Source of the DNA: JASHPR01 sp963749145
GTDB lineage: Bacteria > Actinomycetota > Actinomycetes > Streptosporangiales > Streptosporangiaceae
Assembly: GCA_963749145.1 (NCBI GenBank)
Contig: CAVVLN010000001.1
Location: 930,001 to 994,000 of the forward strand
DNA: 64,000 nucleotides
Direction: 5' to 3'
Part shown: in pieces, positions 9,543 through 17,572 of the stretch
Numbering within the stretch: the stretch's first letter is position 1
Layout: every line of letters starts with the position of its first letter
The notes under the pieces: model-generated
Database searches by the model: none
What the model was told of the DNA's origin: nothing
What the model saw: the letters and a program-made list of their open reading frames with translations, nothing else
Position numbers and translations under genes: made by a program

Positions 9543-10953
9543 CCATGCCCACGCCGCAGGACACCGTGGAGCGGGCGCTGCAGGCCGCGACCTGCGACGA
9601 CTGCGTCGTGATCGCCGAGGAGACGTCGGCGGCGAACCTGCGCTGGGCGGGCAACACGCTCACCACCAACGGGGTCTCGTCTTCGCGCCGGCTGACCGTG
9701 ATCGCGATCAGCCGCGACCGCGCGGGGGCCCGGGTCGGCGTGGTGTCCCGGGCCGGGGTCCGCCCCGATCAGGTGGCCGGCGTCGTGGCCGAGGCCGAGA
9801 AGGCCGCGGCGGACAGCTCCCCGGCCGAGGACGCACAGGACCTGCCCGGCCCGCCCGGCCCGCCCGGAACGCCCGGTACCCAGCCCGGGGCCGGCTGGGA
9901 CGACCCGGCGGCCAGCACCGAGATCGGGATGCTGCGGGGCTTCGCCGGGGCGCTCGGCGACGCGTTCGGCGTGGCCGCCTCGGGCGGGCGGCGGCTGTAC
10001 GGGTTCGCCGAGCACACGCTGACCTCGCTGTTCCTCGGCAGCTCGAGCGGCCTGCGGCTGCGGCACGACCAGCCGTCGGGGAAGGTCGAGCTGAACGCCA
10101 AGACCGCGGACCTGACCCGCTCGGCCTGGGCGGGCGCCGGCACGCGGGACTTCACCGACGTCGACGTGGCCGGCCTGGAGGCCGGCCTGGCCCGGCAGCT
10201 CGGCTGGGCCGGCGGCGGGTCGAGCTGCCCGCGGGGCGCTACGAGACGCTGCTGCCGCCGACCGCCGTCGCCGACCTGCTGATCTACATGTACTGGTCGG
10301 CCGGGGCCAAGGACGCGGTCGACGGGCGGACCGTGTTCAGCCGGCCGGGCGGCGGGACCCGGGTCGGGGAACGGCTGGCCAGCCTGCCGGTGACGCTGCG
10401 CAGCGACCCGGGCGCGCCCGGGCTGCAGTGCGCGCCGTTCGTGATCGCGCACGCCTCCGGGCGCCAGTCCTCGGTATTCGACAACGGGCTGCCGCTCGCC
10501 CCCACCGAGTGGATCAGCGGCGGCGAGCTGGCCGCGCTGGCCCAGACCCGGTACTCGGCCCGGCTGTCCGGGCTCGCGGTGACCCCGGCCATCGGCAACC
10601 TGATCCTGGACGCGCCCGGCGCCACGGCATCACTGGACGACATGATCGCGCGCACCGGCCGCGGCCTGCTGCTGACCTGCCTGTGGTACATCCGCGAGGT
10701 CGACCCGCAGACCCTGCTGCTCACCGGCCTGACCCGCGACGGCGTCTACCTGGTCGAGAACGGCGAGGTCACCGGCGCGGTGAACAACTTCAGGTTCAAC
10801 GAGAGCCCGGTCGCCCTGCTGGGCCGGATCACCGAGGCCGGCGCCACCGGCCCGGCTCTGCCGCGGGAGTGGAGCGACTACTTCAGCCGCGCCGCGATGC
10901 CGCCGCTGCGGGTGGACGGCTTCAACATGTCCTCGGTGAGCCAGGCCAGCTGA
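9539..10953 (+). CDS. tldE: TldE/PmbA family metallopeptidase subunit, with a single-base frame break
   Basis: Partner subunit of TldD, about 471 residues when repaired. The N-terminal part (MTMPTPQDTVERALQAATCDDCVVIAEE...) and the C-terminal part (VELPAGRYETLLPP...TRDGVYLVENGEVTGAVNNFRFNES) are both typical but lie in different frames. The break falls in the GGCGGCGGG stretch at about 10212-10219, where one base appears to be missing. TldE lacks the HExxxH motif, as expected. A Pro/Gly run (GPPGPPGTPGTQ) sits in the N-terminal half. Coupled to tldD. Confidence 0.88.
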
Positions 10954-10961
10954 CCCCCGGG

Positions 10962-11177
10962 TTAATCAGCGTCCTCGAGCCGGAATCCGACCTTGAGCCC
11001 GACCTGGTAGTGGGCGACCTCGCCGTCCACGATCTGGCCGCGGACCTGGGTCACCTCGAACCAGTCGAGGTGACGCAGGGTCTGCGCGGCGCGGTGCAGC
11101 GCGCTGCGGATAGCCGGCTCGACTCCGTCCGGCGAGGTGCCGACGATCTCGGTGACGCGATAAGTGCGCTCGCTCAT
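10962..11177 (-). CDS. Dodecin (flavin-binding protein)
   Basis: Small dodecameric flavin storage protein, 71 residues, with the family pattern MSERTYRVTEIVGTSPDG, then AIRSALHRAAQTLRHLDWFEV, in which the conserved Trp stacks on flavin, then GEVAHYQVGLKVGFRLE. ATG at 11175-11177 follows GGAGG by five bases. Divergent from an FMN-dependent oxidase whose GTG is only two bases away, so the two flavin-linked genes share one tiny control region. Confidence 0.95.
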   Translation of the reverse strand: MSERTYRVTEIVGTSPDGVEPAIRSALHRAAQTLRHLDWFEVTQVRGQIVDGEVAHYQVGLKVGFRLEDAD

Positions 11178-11179
11178 CT

Positions 11180-12259
11180 GTGCCTCCATACTGGTCGTTC
11201 GTGACTCCCGACGCCGCCGAGCTGGAACACCGGGCCCGGAAGCAGCTGCCCCCTCAGGTCTACGACTACTACGCGGGCGGCTCGGGCCGCGAGCGGACCC
11301 TCCGCGCGAGCGAGAAAGCCTGGCGGCAGGTCGGGCTGGCGCCCCGGGTGCTGCGCGACGTGTCCGTGGTGGACACCTCGGCCCGCCTGCTGGGCACCGA
11401 GTTCGTCACCCCGCTGGCCGTGGCGCCGTGCGGATTTCACGGCCTGGCCCACCCCGACGGCGAGCTGGCCAGCGCGACGGGGGCGGCCCGGGCCGGAGCG
11501 CTGTTCGTGCTCTCCACCCGCAGCACCCGGCGGATCGAGGAGGTGGCCGAGGTCCTCGCCGCCGAACAGGGCACCTGGTGGTTCCAGGTCTACATGATGC
11601 GCGACCGGGAGCTGACCGCGGGCCTGGCGCGCCGCGCCGCGGCGGCGGGCGCGGCCGCGCTGGTGCTGACCGCCGATACCCCCGTGGTCGGCCGCAAACG
11701 GCGTGACTCCGCCGACGGGGTGGTCAGCGACGAGCACTTCCTGGTCAACCTGGGGCCGCTGGACGACCTCACCGCCGCCGACCAGGCCGCCGACGCGACC
11801 TTCACCGACATCGGCTGGCTGCGCGAGGCCGGCGGCGGCCTGCCGGTCGTGGTTAAGGGTGTGCTGCGCGGCGACGACGCAGCCGCCTGCCGGGCGGCCG
11901 GCGCCGCCGCGGTGATCGTCTCCAACCACGGCGGTCGCCAGCTCGACGGTGCGGTGACGGCCGCCGCCGCGCTGCCCGGCGTGACGGCCGCGCTCAGCCA
12001 CGATGACGGGGGCGAGATTTACGCCGACGGCGGGATCCGCACCGGCGAGGACGCCCTCGCCGCTCTGGCCCTCGGCGCCGCCGCGGTCTTCCTGGGCCGT
12101 CCGGTGCTCTGGGCGCTCACCTGCGGCGGCGCCGCCGACGTCGGGTCGCTGCTGTCCGGGCTGACCGACGACCTGGCCCACGCGATGGCCCTCGCCGGGG
12201 CCCCGTCGGTCGCGGACGTGGCCGGGATCGCGGTCGGGCCGGGCGCGGCCGGGCTGTGA
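11180..12259 (+). CDS. FMN-dependent alpha-hydroxy-acid oxidase/dehydrogenase
   Basis: Member of the glycolate oxidase / lactate dehydrogenase (LldD) family, which oxidises L-2-hydroxy acids to 2-oxo acids. 359 residues from GTG at 11180; GTG at 11201 is an alternative. Features: VYDYYAGGSG near the start, PLAVAPCGFHGLAHPDGE (FMN-binding strand), FQVYMMRDRE, LVLTADTPVVGRKRRD, VVKGVLRGDDA with the active-site Lys, and SNHGGRQLDG with the catalytic His and substrate Arg; YADGGIRTGEDALAALALGA binds the FMN phosphate. The exact substrate is not decided by these motifs. No ribosome site is visible; the mRNA is probably leaderless. Confidence 0.9.
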   Translation: MPPYWSFVTPDAAELEHRARKQLPPQVYDYYAGGSGRERTLRASEKAWRQVGLAPRVLRDVSVVDTSARLLGTEFVTPLAVAPCGFHGLAHPDGELASATGAARAGALFVLSTRSTRRIEEVAEVLAAEQGTWWFQVYMMRDRELTAGLARRAAAAGAAALVLTADTPVVGRKRRDSADGVVSDEHFLVNLGPLDDLTAADQAADATFTDIGWLREAGGGLPVVVKGVLRGDDAAACRAAGAAAVIVSNHGGRQLDGAVTAAAALPGVTAALSHDDGGEIYADGGIRTGEDALAALALGAAAVFLGRPVLWALTCGGAADVGSLLSGLTDDLAHAMALAGAPSVADVAGIAVGPGAAGL

Positions 12260-12386
12260 TCACAGGCGCGCGGCCCGCCGGTGACCCCGCGCGCGGGTGC
12301 TCTGATCCCGGGCCCGCGCAGGCCGGCCGGACCGCCCGGGGACGCCGGGCGTGGCGCGGACCCGGGCCCGGGCATAACGTGGAACT

Positions 12387-12782
12387 GTGAAAGTCACGCA
12401 GTCCGCCCAGTCCACCCGCTCCGGCCACTTCGGGCGCTCGCCGCGCCGGGACCGCCCCCAGGTCGTTACCGAGGCGCGGCGGCCGAAGTCGGAGGACATC
12501 GCCTATCGCGAGCGCCGGTACCTGATCATGATGGGCATCCGGCTGGTCTGCTTCGTGATCGCGGTCCTGCTGTTCGTGAACGGCGCGGGCTGGCTCACCG
12601 CGATCCCCGCCGTGGGCGCGGTGGTCATACCGTACTTCGCCGTAGTGTTCGCCAACGGCGGACGCGAGCCGGACAGCCGCTCGAGGTTCCGGCCGTACGA
12701 GCCCAACCTTCCCCAGCGCTACGAGCCACCCGCGGACGGCAGCGGGGATGCCGGGGACAAGGACGCGCGCGCGGGTCACTGA
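12387..12782 (+). CDS. DUF3099 family membrane protein
   Basis: 131-residue actinobacterial membrane protein of unknown function. Basic N-terminus, then the DUF3099 core (YRERRYLIMMGIRLVCFVIA) leading into two membrane helices (about 50-69 and 72-90), and a hydrophilic, Pro- and Asp-rich tail. Starts with GTG at 12387; a -10-like CATAAC at 12373-12378 would put the transcription start at or beside the start codon, so a leaderless mRNA is likely. Function unknown to me beyond family membership. Confidence 0.85.
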   Translation: MKVTQSAQSTRSGHFGRSPRRDRPQVVTEARRPKSEDIAYRERRYLIMMGIRLVCFVIAVLLFVNGAGWLTAIPAVGAVVIPYFAVVFANGGREPDSRSRFRPYEPNLPQRYEPPADGSGDAGDKDARAGH

Positions 12783-12933
12783 CCTGCCCGGTCAGCCGGA
12801 CATCCGGGACAGCCCGGGCAGTAACGGCGCGCCTGTGCGCGACGGTTGAACGCGATACGAAAGGTCACCAGAAAAACAGCTGATCAGCGGCGTTCAGCGC
12901 GCCTCCATGCCGAGATTCGCTTGTAATCCGGTC

Positions 12934-12965
12934 TTGACGCACAAGGGGGGGGTTCGGTGTAACAT
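12934..12965 (+). promoter_or_regulatory. Candidate promoter of the 6C-like RNA
   Basis: TTGACG at 12934-12939 followed by TGTAAC at 12958-12963 (18-base spacer) or TAACAT at 12960-12965 (20-base spacer). Both place the start of transcription near 12970-12973, immediately before the first hairpin. An 8-base G run sits in the spacer. It lies in a 317-base interval with no protein gene on either strand. Confidence 0.5.
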
Positions 12966-12970
12966 GTTTG

Positions 12971-13088
12971 CCGGTGCTCTGGTCCCCCGCCGGGGCACCG
13001 CTGCCGGCGTTCCGGGCCCCCGTCGGAGCGCCGATGAATGCGACGCCGGGTGGTTTGCCCCCGTAGCCACCCGGCGTCGCTCTTTTTT
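12971..13088 (+). ncRNA. 6C-like small RNA with three C-rich hairpin loops
   Basis: About 115-120 bases bounded by a promoter and a strong terminator. Three hairpins follow each other. At 12972-13000 an 11-pair stem has loop TCCCCCG. At 13006-13032 a 9-pair stem has loop GGCCCCCGT. At 13040-13080 a perfect 14-pair stem has loop TTTGCCCCCGTAG, followed by T6. Every loop exposes CCCCCG. Actinobacterial 6C RNA (M. tuberculosis B11/6C) is defined by C-rich hairpin loops that base-pair with G-rich ribosome sites of target mRNAs, so this is a good match in type. The usual description has two such hairpins; three would be a variant. The boundaries are inferred and there is no start codon with coding potential. 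Confidence 0.6.
13040..13087 (+). terminator. Strong intrinsic terminator of the 6C-like RNA
   Basis: Perfect 14-base-pair stem (arms 13040-13053 and 13067-13080), 13-base loop, then TCTTTTTT on the plus strand. One of very few U-tract terminators in this window. It could also block transcripts arriving from the opposing permease gene, whose stop is 13 bases away, but the U tract favours the plus strand. Confidence 0.85.
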
Positions 13089-13099
13089 CCCTTGTTTTG

Positions 13100-13999
13100 C
13101 TACTCGGTCTTGCCGAACTCGGCGATCGCGATCGCCATCATGCCGAGGCCCATGGCCGCCACGAGCCCGAGCGACAGCCCGAGCGGAACCGCCCAGCCGA
13201 ACCAGGTAATGGTCGGCGACAGGTGCTGCTCGAACAGCGGGGGCATGGCCAGGTAGCTGAATACCGTATGCCGCATGGGGCCCACCACATAAGTGAGCGG
13301 GTCAATCCTGGTGAGAACGGTGAGCCAGCCCGGCAGGCCGCTCAGCGGGTACAGCGCCCCGGACAGGAAGAACAGCGGCATCACGAGCATCTGGGTGAGC
13401 GCCATGAACGCCTGGAACTGCTTGATCCGGGCCGCCATCATCACGCCGAACGCGGTCAGCGTGAACGACAGCAACAGCAGTTGCCCGATCAGTGTCAATA
13501 TCAGCAGCGGGTTGTACGGCACGTCGGCGAAGCCGGCCAGGACCAGGAAGATGATTCCCTGGAACGTGGCGATCGTCGCTCCGCCCAGGCACTTGCCGAC
13601 CACGATCGCGCCCCGGCTGACCGGCGCGACGAGGATCTCGCGCAGGAACCCGAATTCGCGATCCCACACGATCGACGCGGCCGAGAAAATGGCGGTGAAC
13701 AGTACCGACATAGCCAGCACGCCGGGGAAGATGAAGGTCTTGAAGCTTATCCCCGGCGGCAGGCTGTGGCCCGCCAGCACGCCGAGCCCGGTGCCCAGCA
13801 CGAATAGGAACAGCACCGGCTGGATCAGCGCGGTGATCGCGCGTAGCCGGTCGGTGCGGAACCGGATCAGCTCGCGCCGCCACACGATCCCGGCCGCGCG
13901 CATGTCGTGCCGCAGGCCCCCCGCGGGGACCGCGACCCGGATCTGGTCGACCAGCACATCGGTCCCGGCCGCGGTCGTGACGTCAGTCGTCGTGGCCAT
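13100..13999 (-). CDS. ABC-2 type exporter permease (DrrB-like)
   Basis: Membrane half of a two-component exporter, 299 residues. Cytosolic N-tail of about 50 residues, then six hydrophobic segments (about 55-75, 90-112, 140-165, 170-192, 200-225, 265-290). The ABC-2 signature region REFGFLREILVAPVSRGAIVVGK is at about 113-135, as in DrrB of daunorubicin exporters. Its start follows the ATPase stop by three bases, so the two form one unit behind a PadR regulator. Substrate unknown; drugs or lipids are typical for the family. Confidence 0.9.
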   Translation of the reverse strand: MATTTDVTTAAGTDVLVDQIRVAVPAGGLRHDMRAAGIVWRRELIRFRTDRLRAITALIQPVLFLFVLGTGLGVLAGHSLPPGISFKTFIFPGVLAMSVLFTAIFSAASIVWDREFGFLREILVAPVSRGAIVVGKCLGGATIATFQGIIFLVLAGFADVPYNPLLILTLIGQLLLLSFTLTAFGVMMAARIKQFQAFMALTQMLVMPLFFLSGALYPLSGLPGWLTVLTRIDPLTYVVGPMRHTVFSYLAMPPLFEQHLSPTITWFGWAVPLGLSLGLVAAMGLGMMAIAIAEFGKTE

Positions 14000-14002
14000 C
14001 GC

Positions 14003-15049
14003 TCATCGCCTCCCCGCGCGGAATCGCTGGACCATCTGCCGCATCGCGTCGGTGCCGGACGCCTCGGCGTCGCGGATCGTGGTGCCGGTGTAATTCATGA
14101 ACACATCGTCGAGCGAGGGCCGGGACACGCTGACCGACTGAATCGGCACCGAGAACCCGTCGAACAGCCGCGGCACGAACTGCTCTCCGGCCGCGACCGA
14201 GAAGGTCACCGCGCCCTCGTGCATGGCGGCCTCGATGCCGAACGTGTCCGCCAGCGCGGCAATCGCCGCGGCGTTGTCGGCGGTGTGGATCTGCACCCGG
14301 TCCTTGCCCACGCTCGCCTTCAGCGCCTCGGGCGTGTCGATGGCCACGATCTTGCCGTGGTCGATGATCGCGATCCGGTCGCAGTGCTCGGCCTCGTCCA
14401 TGTAGTGGGTGGTGAGGAAGATGGTGATGTCCTCGCGCCGCTTGAGGTCGTTGATGTAGGCCCAGATCGAGGACCTCGTCTGCGGGTCCAGGCCGACCGT
14501 CGGCTCGTCCAGGAACAGCACGTGCGGGGCGTGCAGCAACCCGCGGGCGATCTCCAGCCGCCGCTGCATCCCGCCGGAGAACGTGCTGACCAGGCTGTCC
14601 TTGCGATCCCAGAGCCCGACCATGTCCATCACCTGGTGCATCCGCGGCGCCACGGCGGGCTTGGGCACGCCGTACAGTTCCGCGTGGAAGCGCAGGTTCT
14701 GCTCGGCGGTCAGGTAGGTGTCCAGCGTGGTGTCCTGGAACACCAGGCCGATGTTGCGCCGGACCGCGTCGCGCTCGGTCCTGGCGTCGTGGCCGGCCAC
14801 CCGCGCTGTGCCCGACGTGGCGTTGGCCAGCGTGCACAAGATCTTGATGGTCGTGGTCTTGCCGGCCCCGTTCGGCCCGAGGAACCCGAAGGTCTCGCCT
14901 CGGGCCACCTCGAAGTCGATCCCCCGGACCGCCTGGATCTCGCCGTAGTTCTTGGTCAGCCCGGAAACCGAGATCACCGGCTCCCGGGCGGCCGCGGCAT
15001 CCCTTTGCGGGGAAACCGCGCCGCCCGGGTTGGTGCTGGTGTGCGTCAC
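14003..15049 (-). CDS. ABC exporter ATP-binding protein (DrrA-like)
   Basis: ATPase partner of the ABC-2 permease, 348 residues from GTG at 15047-15049 with AGGAGG ten bases upstream (a longer frame exists but has no ribosome site). Walker A GPNGAGKTTT (about 73-82), Q-loop VFQDTTLD, signature FSGGMQRRLEIARGLLH, Walker B LFLDEPTVGLD, H-loop THYMDEAEH. The C-terminal roughly 100 residues form the DrrA-type extension ending SLDDVFMNYTGTTIRD, which in DrrA contacts the permease. Operon: padR, this gene, permease. Confidence 0.92.
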   Translation of the reverse strand: MTHTSTNPGGAVSPQRDAAAAREPVISVSGLTKNYGEIQAVRGIDFEVARGETFGFLGPNGAGKTTTIKILCTLANATSGTARVAGHDARTERDAVRRNIGLVFQDTTLDTYLTAEQNLRFHAELYGVPKPAVAPRMHQVMDMVGLWDRKDSLVSTFSGGMQRRLEIARGLLHAPHVLFLDEPTVGLDPQTRSSIWAYINDLKRREDITIFLTTHYMDEAEHCDRIAIIDHGKIVAIDTPEALKASVGKDRVQIHTADNAAAIAALADTFGIEAAMHEGAVTFSVAAGEQFVPRLFDGFSVPIQSVSVSRPSLDDVFMNYTGTTIRDAEASGTDAMRQMVQRFRAGRR

Positions 15050-15113
15050 CAACGCTGCCTCCTGTCGTGTCGCCTCGAGCCTAGCCGCGGGCGGCACCAT
15101 CTGGCCTGCCCGG

Positions 15114-15791
15114 TTACTCGGCCGTGGCCTCGTCGTCGGCGGCCAGCAGCCGGTACAGCGCCTTGCGCGCGTCGGTGAGCACCTCGCGGGCCTGGCCGAC
15201 CTGGCTCTCGGTCCCGGCGCTCAGCACCTGGGAGGCGGCCATCGCGACCTGGCCGATCAGGTGGCGCATCTCGATGGCGGAATCCCCCACCGAGCCCGTC
15301 ACGACGTCCCACGGGGCCTGCACCTCATCGGGGTGGGCCTCGACGTACTCGCGGCCCTCGTCGGTGAGCTGGTACGCCCGTCGGCCGCCGTCGGCCGCCT
15401 CAGCGCGGATCAGGCCCTCGTCCTCGAGCTGCTGCAGCGCGGGATAGACCGAGCCTGGGCTGGGCCGCCACATTCCGTCGCTGCGCTCGGTGATCGCCTG
15501 GATGATCTGGTAGCCGTTCATCGGCTCCTCGGCGAGCAGCGCCAGGGCCGCCGCGCGGACGTCGCCGCGCTTGGCCCGCGGGCCGCGCATCCCGCTCATG
15601 CGCGGGTCGCCGAGCCACGGCCCGAACATGTGCATGCCGGGCGGTCCGCCGGGGAAGCCCCGGCCGGGAAAGCCCGGCCCGCGCCCGTGCCCGCGCCGGC
15701 CGCCGCCGCGGCGCCGCCACATGAAGTCCTCGTCACCGCCGCGCCAGCCCTCCTCCGGGCCTCGCCTGCGCCAGTTTCCTTCGTCTCGCAT
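15114..15791 (-). CDS. PadR family transcriptional regulator with Gly/Arg-rich N-terminal extension
   Basis: Winged-helix repressor, 225 residues. The PadR domain spans about 75-155 (RAAALALLAEEPMNGYQIIQ, then the PSPGSVYPALQQLEDEGLI recognition/wing region and RRAYQLTDEGREY), followed by a helical dimerisation tail. The first roughly 70 residues are unusually rich in Gly, Arg and Pro with aromatic insertions (MWRRRGGGRRGHGRGPGF) and are probably disordered. ATG at 15789-15791 has AAGGAG six bases upstream. It is expected to control itself and the following exporter; a palindromic AT-rich site overlaps its -35 box. Confidence 0.92.
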   Translation of the reverse strand: MRDEGNWRRRGPEEGWRGGDEDFMWRRRGGGRRGHGRGPGFPGRGFPGGPPGMHMFGPWLGDPRMSGMRGPRAKRGDVRAAALALLAEEPMNGYQIIQAITERSDGMWRPSPGSVYPALQQLEDEGLIRAEAADGGRRAYQLTDEGREYVEAHPDEVQAPWDVVTGSVGDSAIEMRHLIGQVAMAASQVLSAGTESQVGQAREVLTDARKALYRLLAADDEATAE

Positions 15792-15841
15792 CGTTGTCTC
15801 CTTTTGCCTGCGCCCGCTGGTTAGTCTCAGGCCTATCCTGG

Positions 15842-15886
15842 ACTATCGCTGGACGCTCTAGATACGTCAAAGATATATCGTTATCT
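15842..15886 (-). promoter_or_regulatory. padR promoter with overlapping palindromic operator
   Basis: Minus strand TTGACG (15865-15870), 17-base spacer, GATAGT (15842-15847) gives a standard vegetative promoter with start near 15835 and a 44-base leader ending in AAGGAG. An imperfect inverted repeat (AGATA-CG ... CG-T-TATCT, 15860-15886) overlaps the -35 box and contains the perfect 8-base palindrome GATATATC; its AT-richness is striking against the background. Autoregulation by the adjacent PadR is the likely use. Confidence 0.55.
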
Positions 15887-16032
15887 TCGCCACGGCAAGC
15901 CCAGGGGCCTTCACGCACAGTCAGCCCCCGGCCCGGTCCCCGCGCCGGGCATGAACGCCTCGCTTCAGCAGCGCGGCAGCGCGAGCGAGAGCGGCGATCC
16001 AGCCGGCGGGAAAGGAAGCCGGGCGGGCGACC

Positions 16033-16104
16033 GGAAGGATCCGGCGGGGCGGCCCGGAAGCGCCGCTTGGAAGGATCCGGCGGGGCGGGGCGGAAGCGCC
16101 AGCG
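16033..16104. repeat. Two-copy 36-base GC-rich tandem repeat in the padR/DUF6457 gap
   Basis: The unit beginning GGAAGGATCCGGCGGGGCGG occurs at 16033 and again at 16069, each followed by a close match to GGAAGCGCC. The surrounding gene-free interval (15887-16188) shows no other structure I can support. Confidence 0.8.
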
Positions 16105-16188
16105 GGCGGCGGGAGTCAGGGCGCGGCCCGTAGCCCCCGGCAGGCCGGCGATGCCGGGTGGGCCCTGGGGGTCAGCGCCGGGCTGGTC

Positions 16189-16461
16189 TCAGGCGCCGGC
16201 GGTGTCGTGCCCCGGGCCGCCGGCCGCGGCGGGCTCGGGCCAGCGCTCGGCGAGCGCGTGGAGCCGCTCCGCGGTCGCGGCGGGCGCTTCGCCACGGCCG
16301 ACCGCGATCCCCAGCAGGTAGGCGGTCAGCGGCGCGGCGGGCCGCGCCACCTGGTGCGCGACGTCGCGGGCCAGGGCCAGGACGGCCCGGGTGTCCACGT
16401 CGGCCGGGTCGATGCCGAGCTCGGCGCAGGCCGTCTCGGTCCAGCTTTCCAGCGTGTTCAT
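16189..16461 (-). CDS. DUF6457 family protein (molybdopterin-associated small protein)
   Basis: 90-residue acidic helical protein: MNTLESWTETACAELGIDPADVD, then LALARDVAHQVARPAAPLTAYLLGIAVGRG, matching the small family annotated DUF6457 that recurs beside actinobacterial molybdenum-cofactor genes. It lies 28 bases after moaA on the same strand. The function is unknown; the location suggests a helper role in cofactor synthesis or use. Confidence 0.75.
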   Translation of the reverse strand: MNTLESWTETACAELGIDPADVDTRAVLALARDVAHQVARPAAPLTAYLLGIAVGRGEAPAATAERLHALAERWPEPAAAGGPGHDTAGA

Positions 16462-16489
16462 GGCGGGGCTCCCGTCTGCGTGCGGCCGG

Positions 16490-17479
16490 TCAGCCGCCGA
16501 TGGCCGACATCGGCCGGGCCGGCTGCAGGAATCCCGGGTCGTTGATGCCGTGACCGGGCAGCTTGGACGCGACCGCCCGCCGCCAGCGCTCGGCGATGGC
16601 CGTGTCGCTCGCGCCGGCCCGCAGCGCGTCGCGCAGGTCGCTCTCGGCGGTCGCGAACAGGCAGTTGCGGATCTGCCCGTCGGCGGTGAGCCGGACCCGG
16701 TCGCAGGAGCCGCAGAACGGCCGGGTGACCGAGCCGATCACGCCGATGCGGGCCGGGCCGCCGTCGACCAGGAACGCCTCGGCCGGGGCCGACCCGCGTT
16801 TCGCCGGGTCATCGGGGGTAAGCGAGAACTCGGCCGACAGCGCGGCCAGGATCTCGTCCGCGGTCACCATGTTCTCGCGGCGCCAGCCGTGCTGGGCGTC
16901 CAGCGGCATCTGCTCGATGAACCGGAGCTGGTAGCCGCGCTCCAGGCAGAACCGGGCCAGGGGCACGACCTCGTCGTCGTTGAGCCCGCGCATGAGGACC
17001 GCGTTGACCTTGACCGGCGCGAGCCCGGTCCCGGCGGCCGCGGTCAAGCCGGCCAGCACGTCGCCGAGCCGGTCGCGCCGGGCCAGGGCCCGGAATGTCT
17101 CCGGCCGGAGCGTGTCGAGCGAGACGTTCACCCGGTCCAGGCCCGCGACATGCAGCGGCTCGGCCAGCCGGTCGAGCCCGATCCCGTTGGTGGTCAGCGA
17201 TATCTCCGGCCGCGGGCGCAGCGCTGCGGTGCGCGCCACGATGTCCGCCAGGCCCTTGCGCAGCAGTGGCTCGCCGCCAGTGAACCGGATCTCGGTGATG
17301 CCGAGCATCCGCACCCCGATCCCGATCAGGCGCACCACCTCGTCGTCGGTGAGCAGTTCGGGCCGCGGCAGCCAATCCAGCCCCTCGGCGGGCATGCAGT
17401 ACCCGCAGCGCAGGTTGCAGCGGTCGGTGACCGAGACCCGCAGGTCGGTCGCCACGCGTCCGTAAGAATCAGTCAGCAT
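16490..17479 (-). CDS. moaA: GTP 3',8-cyclase (molybdenum cofactor biosynthesis)
   Basis: Radical-SAM enzyme that converts GTP to the precursor of cyclic pyranopterin monophosphate, the first step of molybdopterin synthesis. 329 residues from ATG at 17477-17479 with GGAGGTGA four bases upstream. N-terminal SAM cluster motif CNLRCGYC (about 23-30), FTGGEPLLRKG, and the MoaA-specific C-terminal cluster CGSCDRVRLTADGQIRNC, ending in the conserved Gly-Gly tail (SAIGG). Probably co-transcribed with the DUF6457 gene; supplies the Mo/W enzymes at 38-45 kb. Confidence 0.96.
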   Translation of the reverse strand: MLTDSYGRVATDLRVSVTDRCNLRCGYCMPAEGLDWLPRPELLTDDEVVRLIGIGVRMLGITEIRFTGGEPLLRKGLADIVARTAALRPRPEISLTTNGIGLDRLAEPLHVAGLDRVNVSLDTLRPETFRALARRDRLGDVLAGLTAAAGTGLAPVKVNAVLMRGLNDDEVVPLARFCLERGYQLRFIEQMPLDAQHGWRRENMVTADEILAALSAEFSLTPDDPAKRGSAPAEAFLVDGGPARIGVIGSVTRPFCGSCDRVRLTADGQIRNCLFATAESDLRDALRAGASDTAIAERWRRAVASKLPGHGINDPGFLQPARPMSAIGG

Positions 17480-17572
17480 AGCGTCACCTCCCTGCTCAGC
17501 TGGACGTTTACGTAGCAAGCTCCCAGACTACCCATCCTGGCCAGCGCCGAACGGGTCACCGGGCCGGAGCGC

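Noticed and set aside
13100..13131. U-tract terminator for the DrrB-like permease gene
   Set aside because: The 13040-13080 hairpin is followed by T residues only on the plus strand; on the permease strand the following bases are ATTCATC, so it was assigned to the small RNA.
17480..17572. Molybdenum-cofactor riboswitch upstream of moaA
   Set aside because: Only about 90 bases are available and no extended multi-stem structure could be drawn; a ribosome site is the only clear element.
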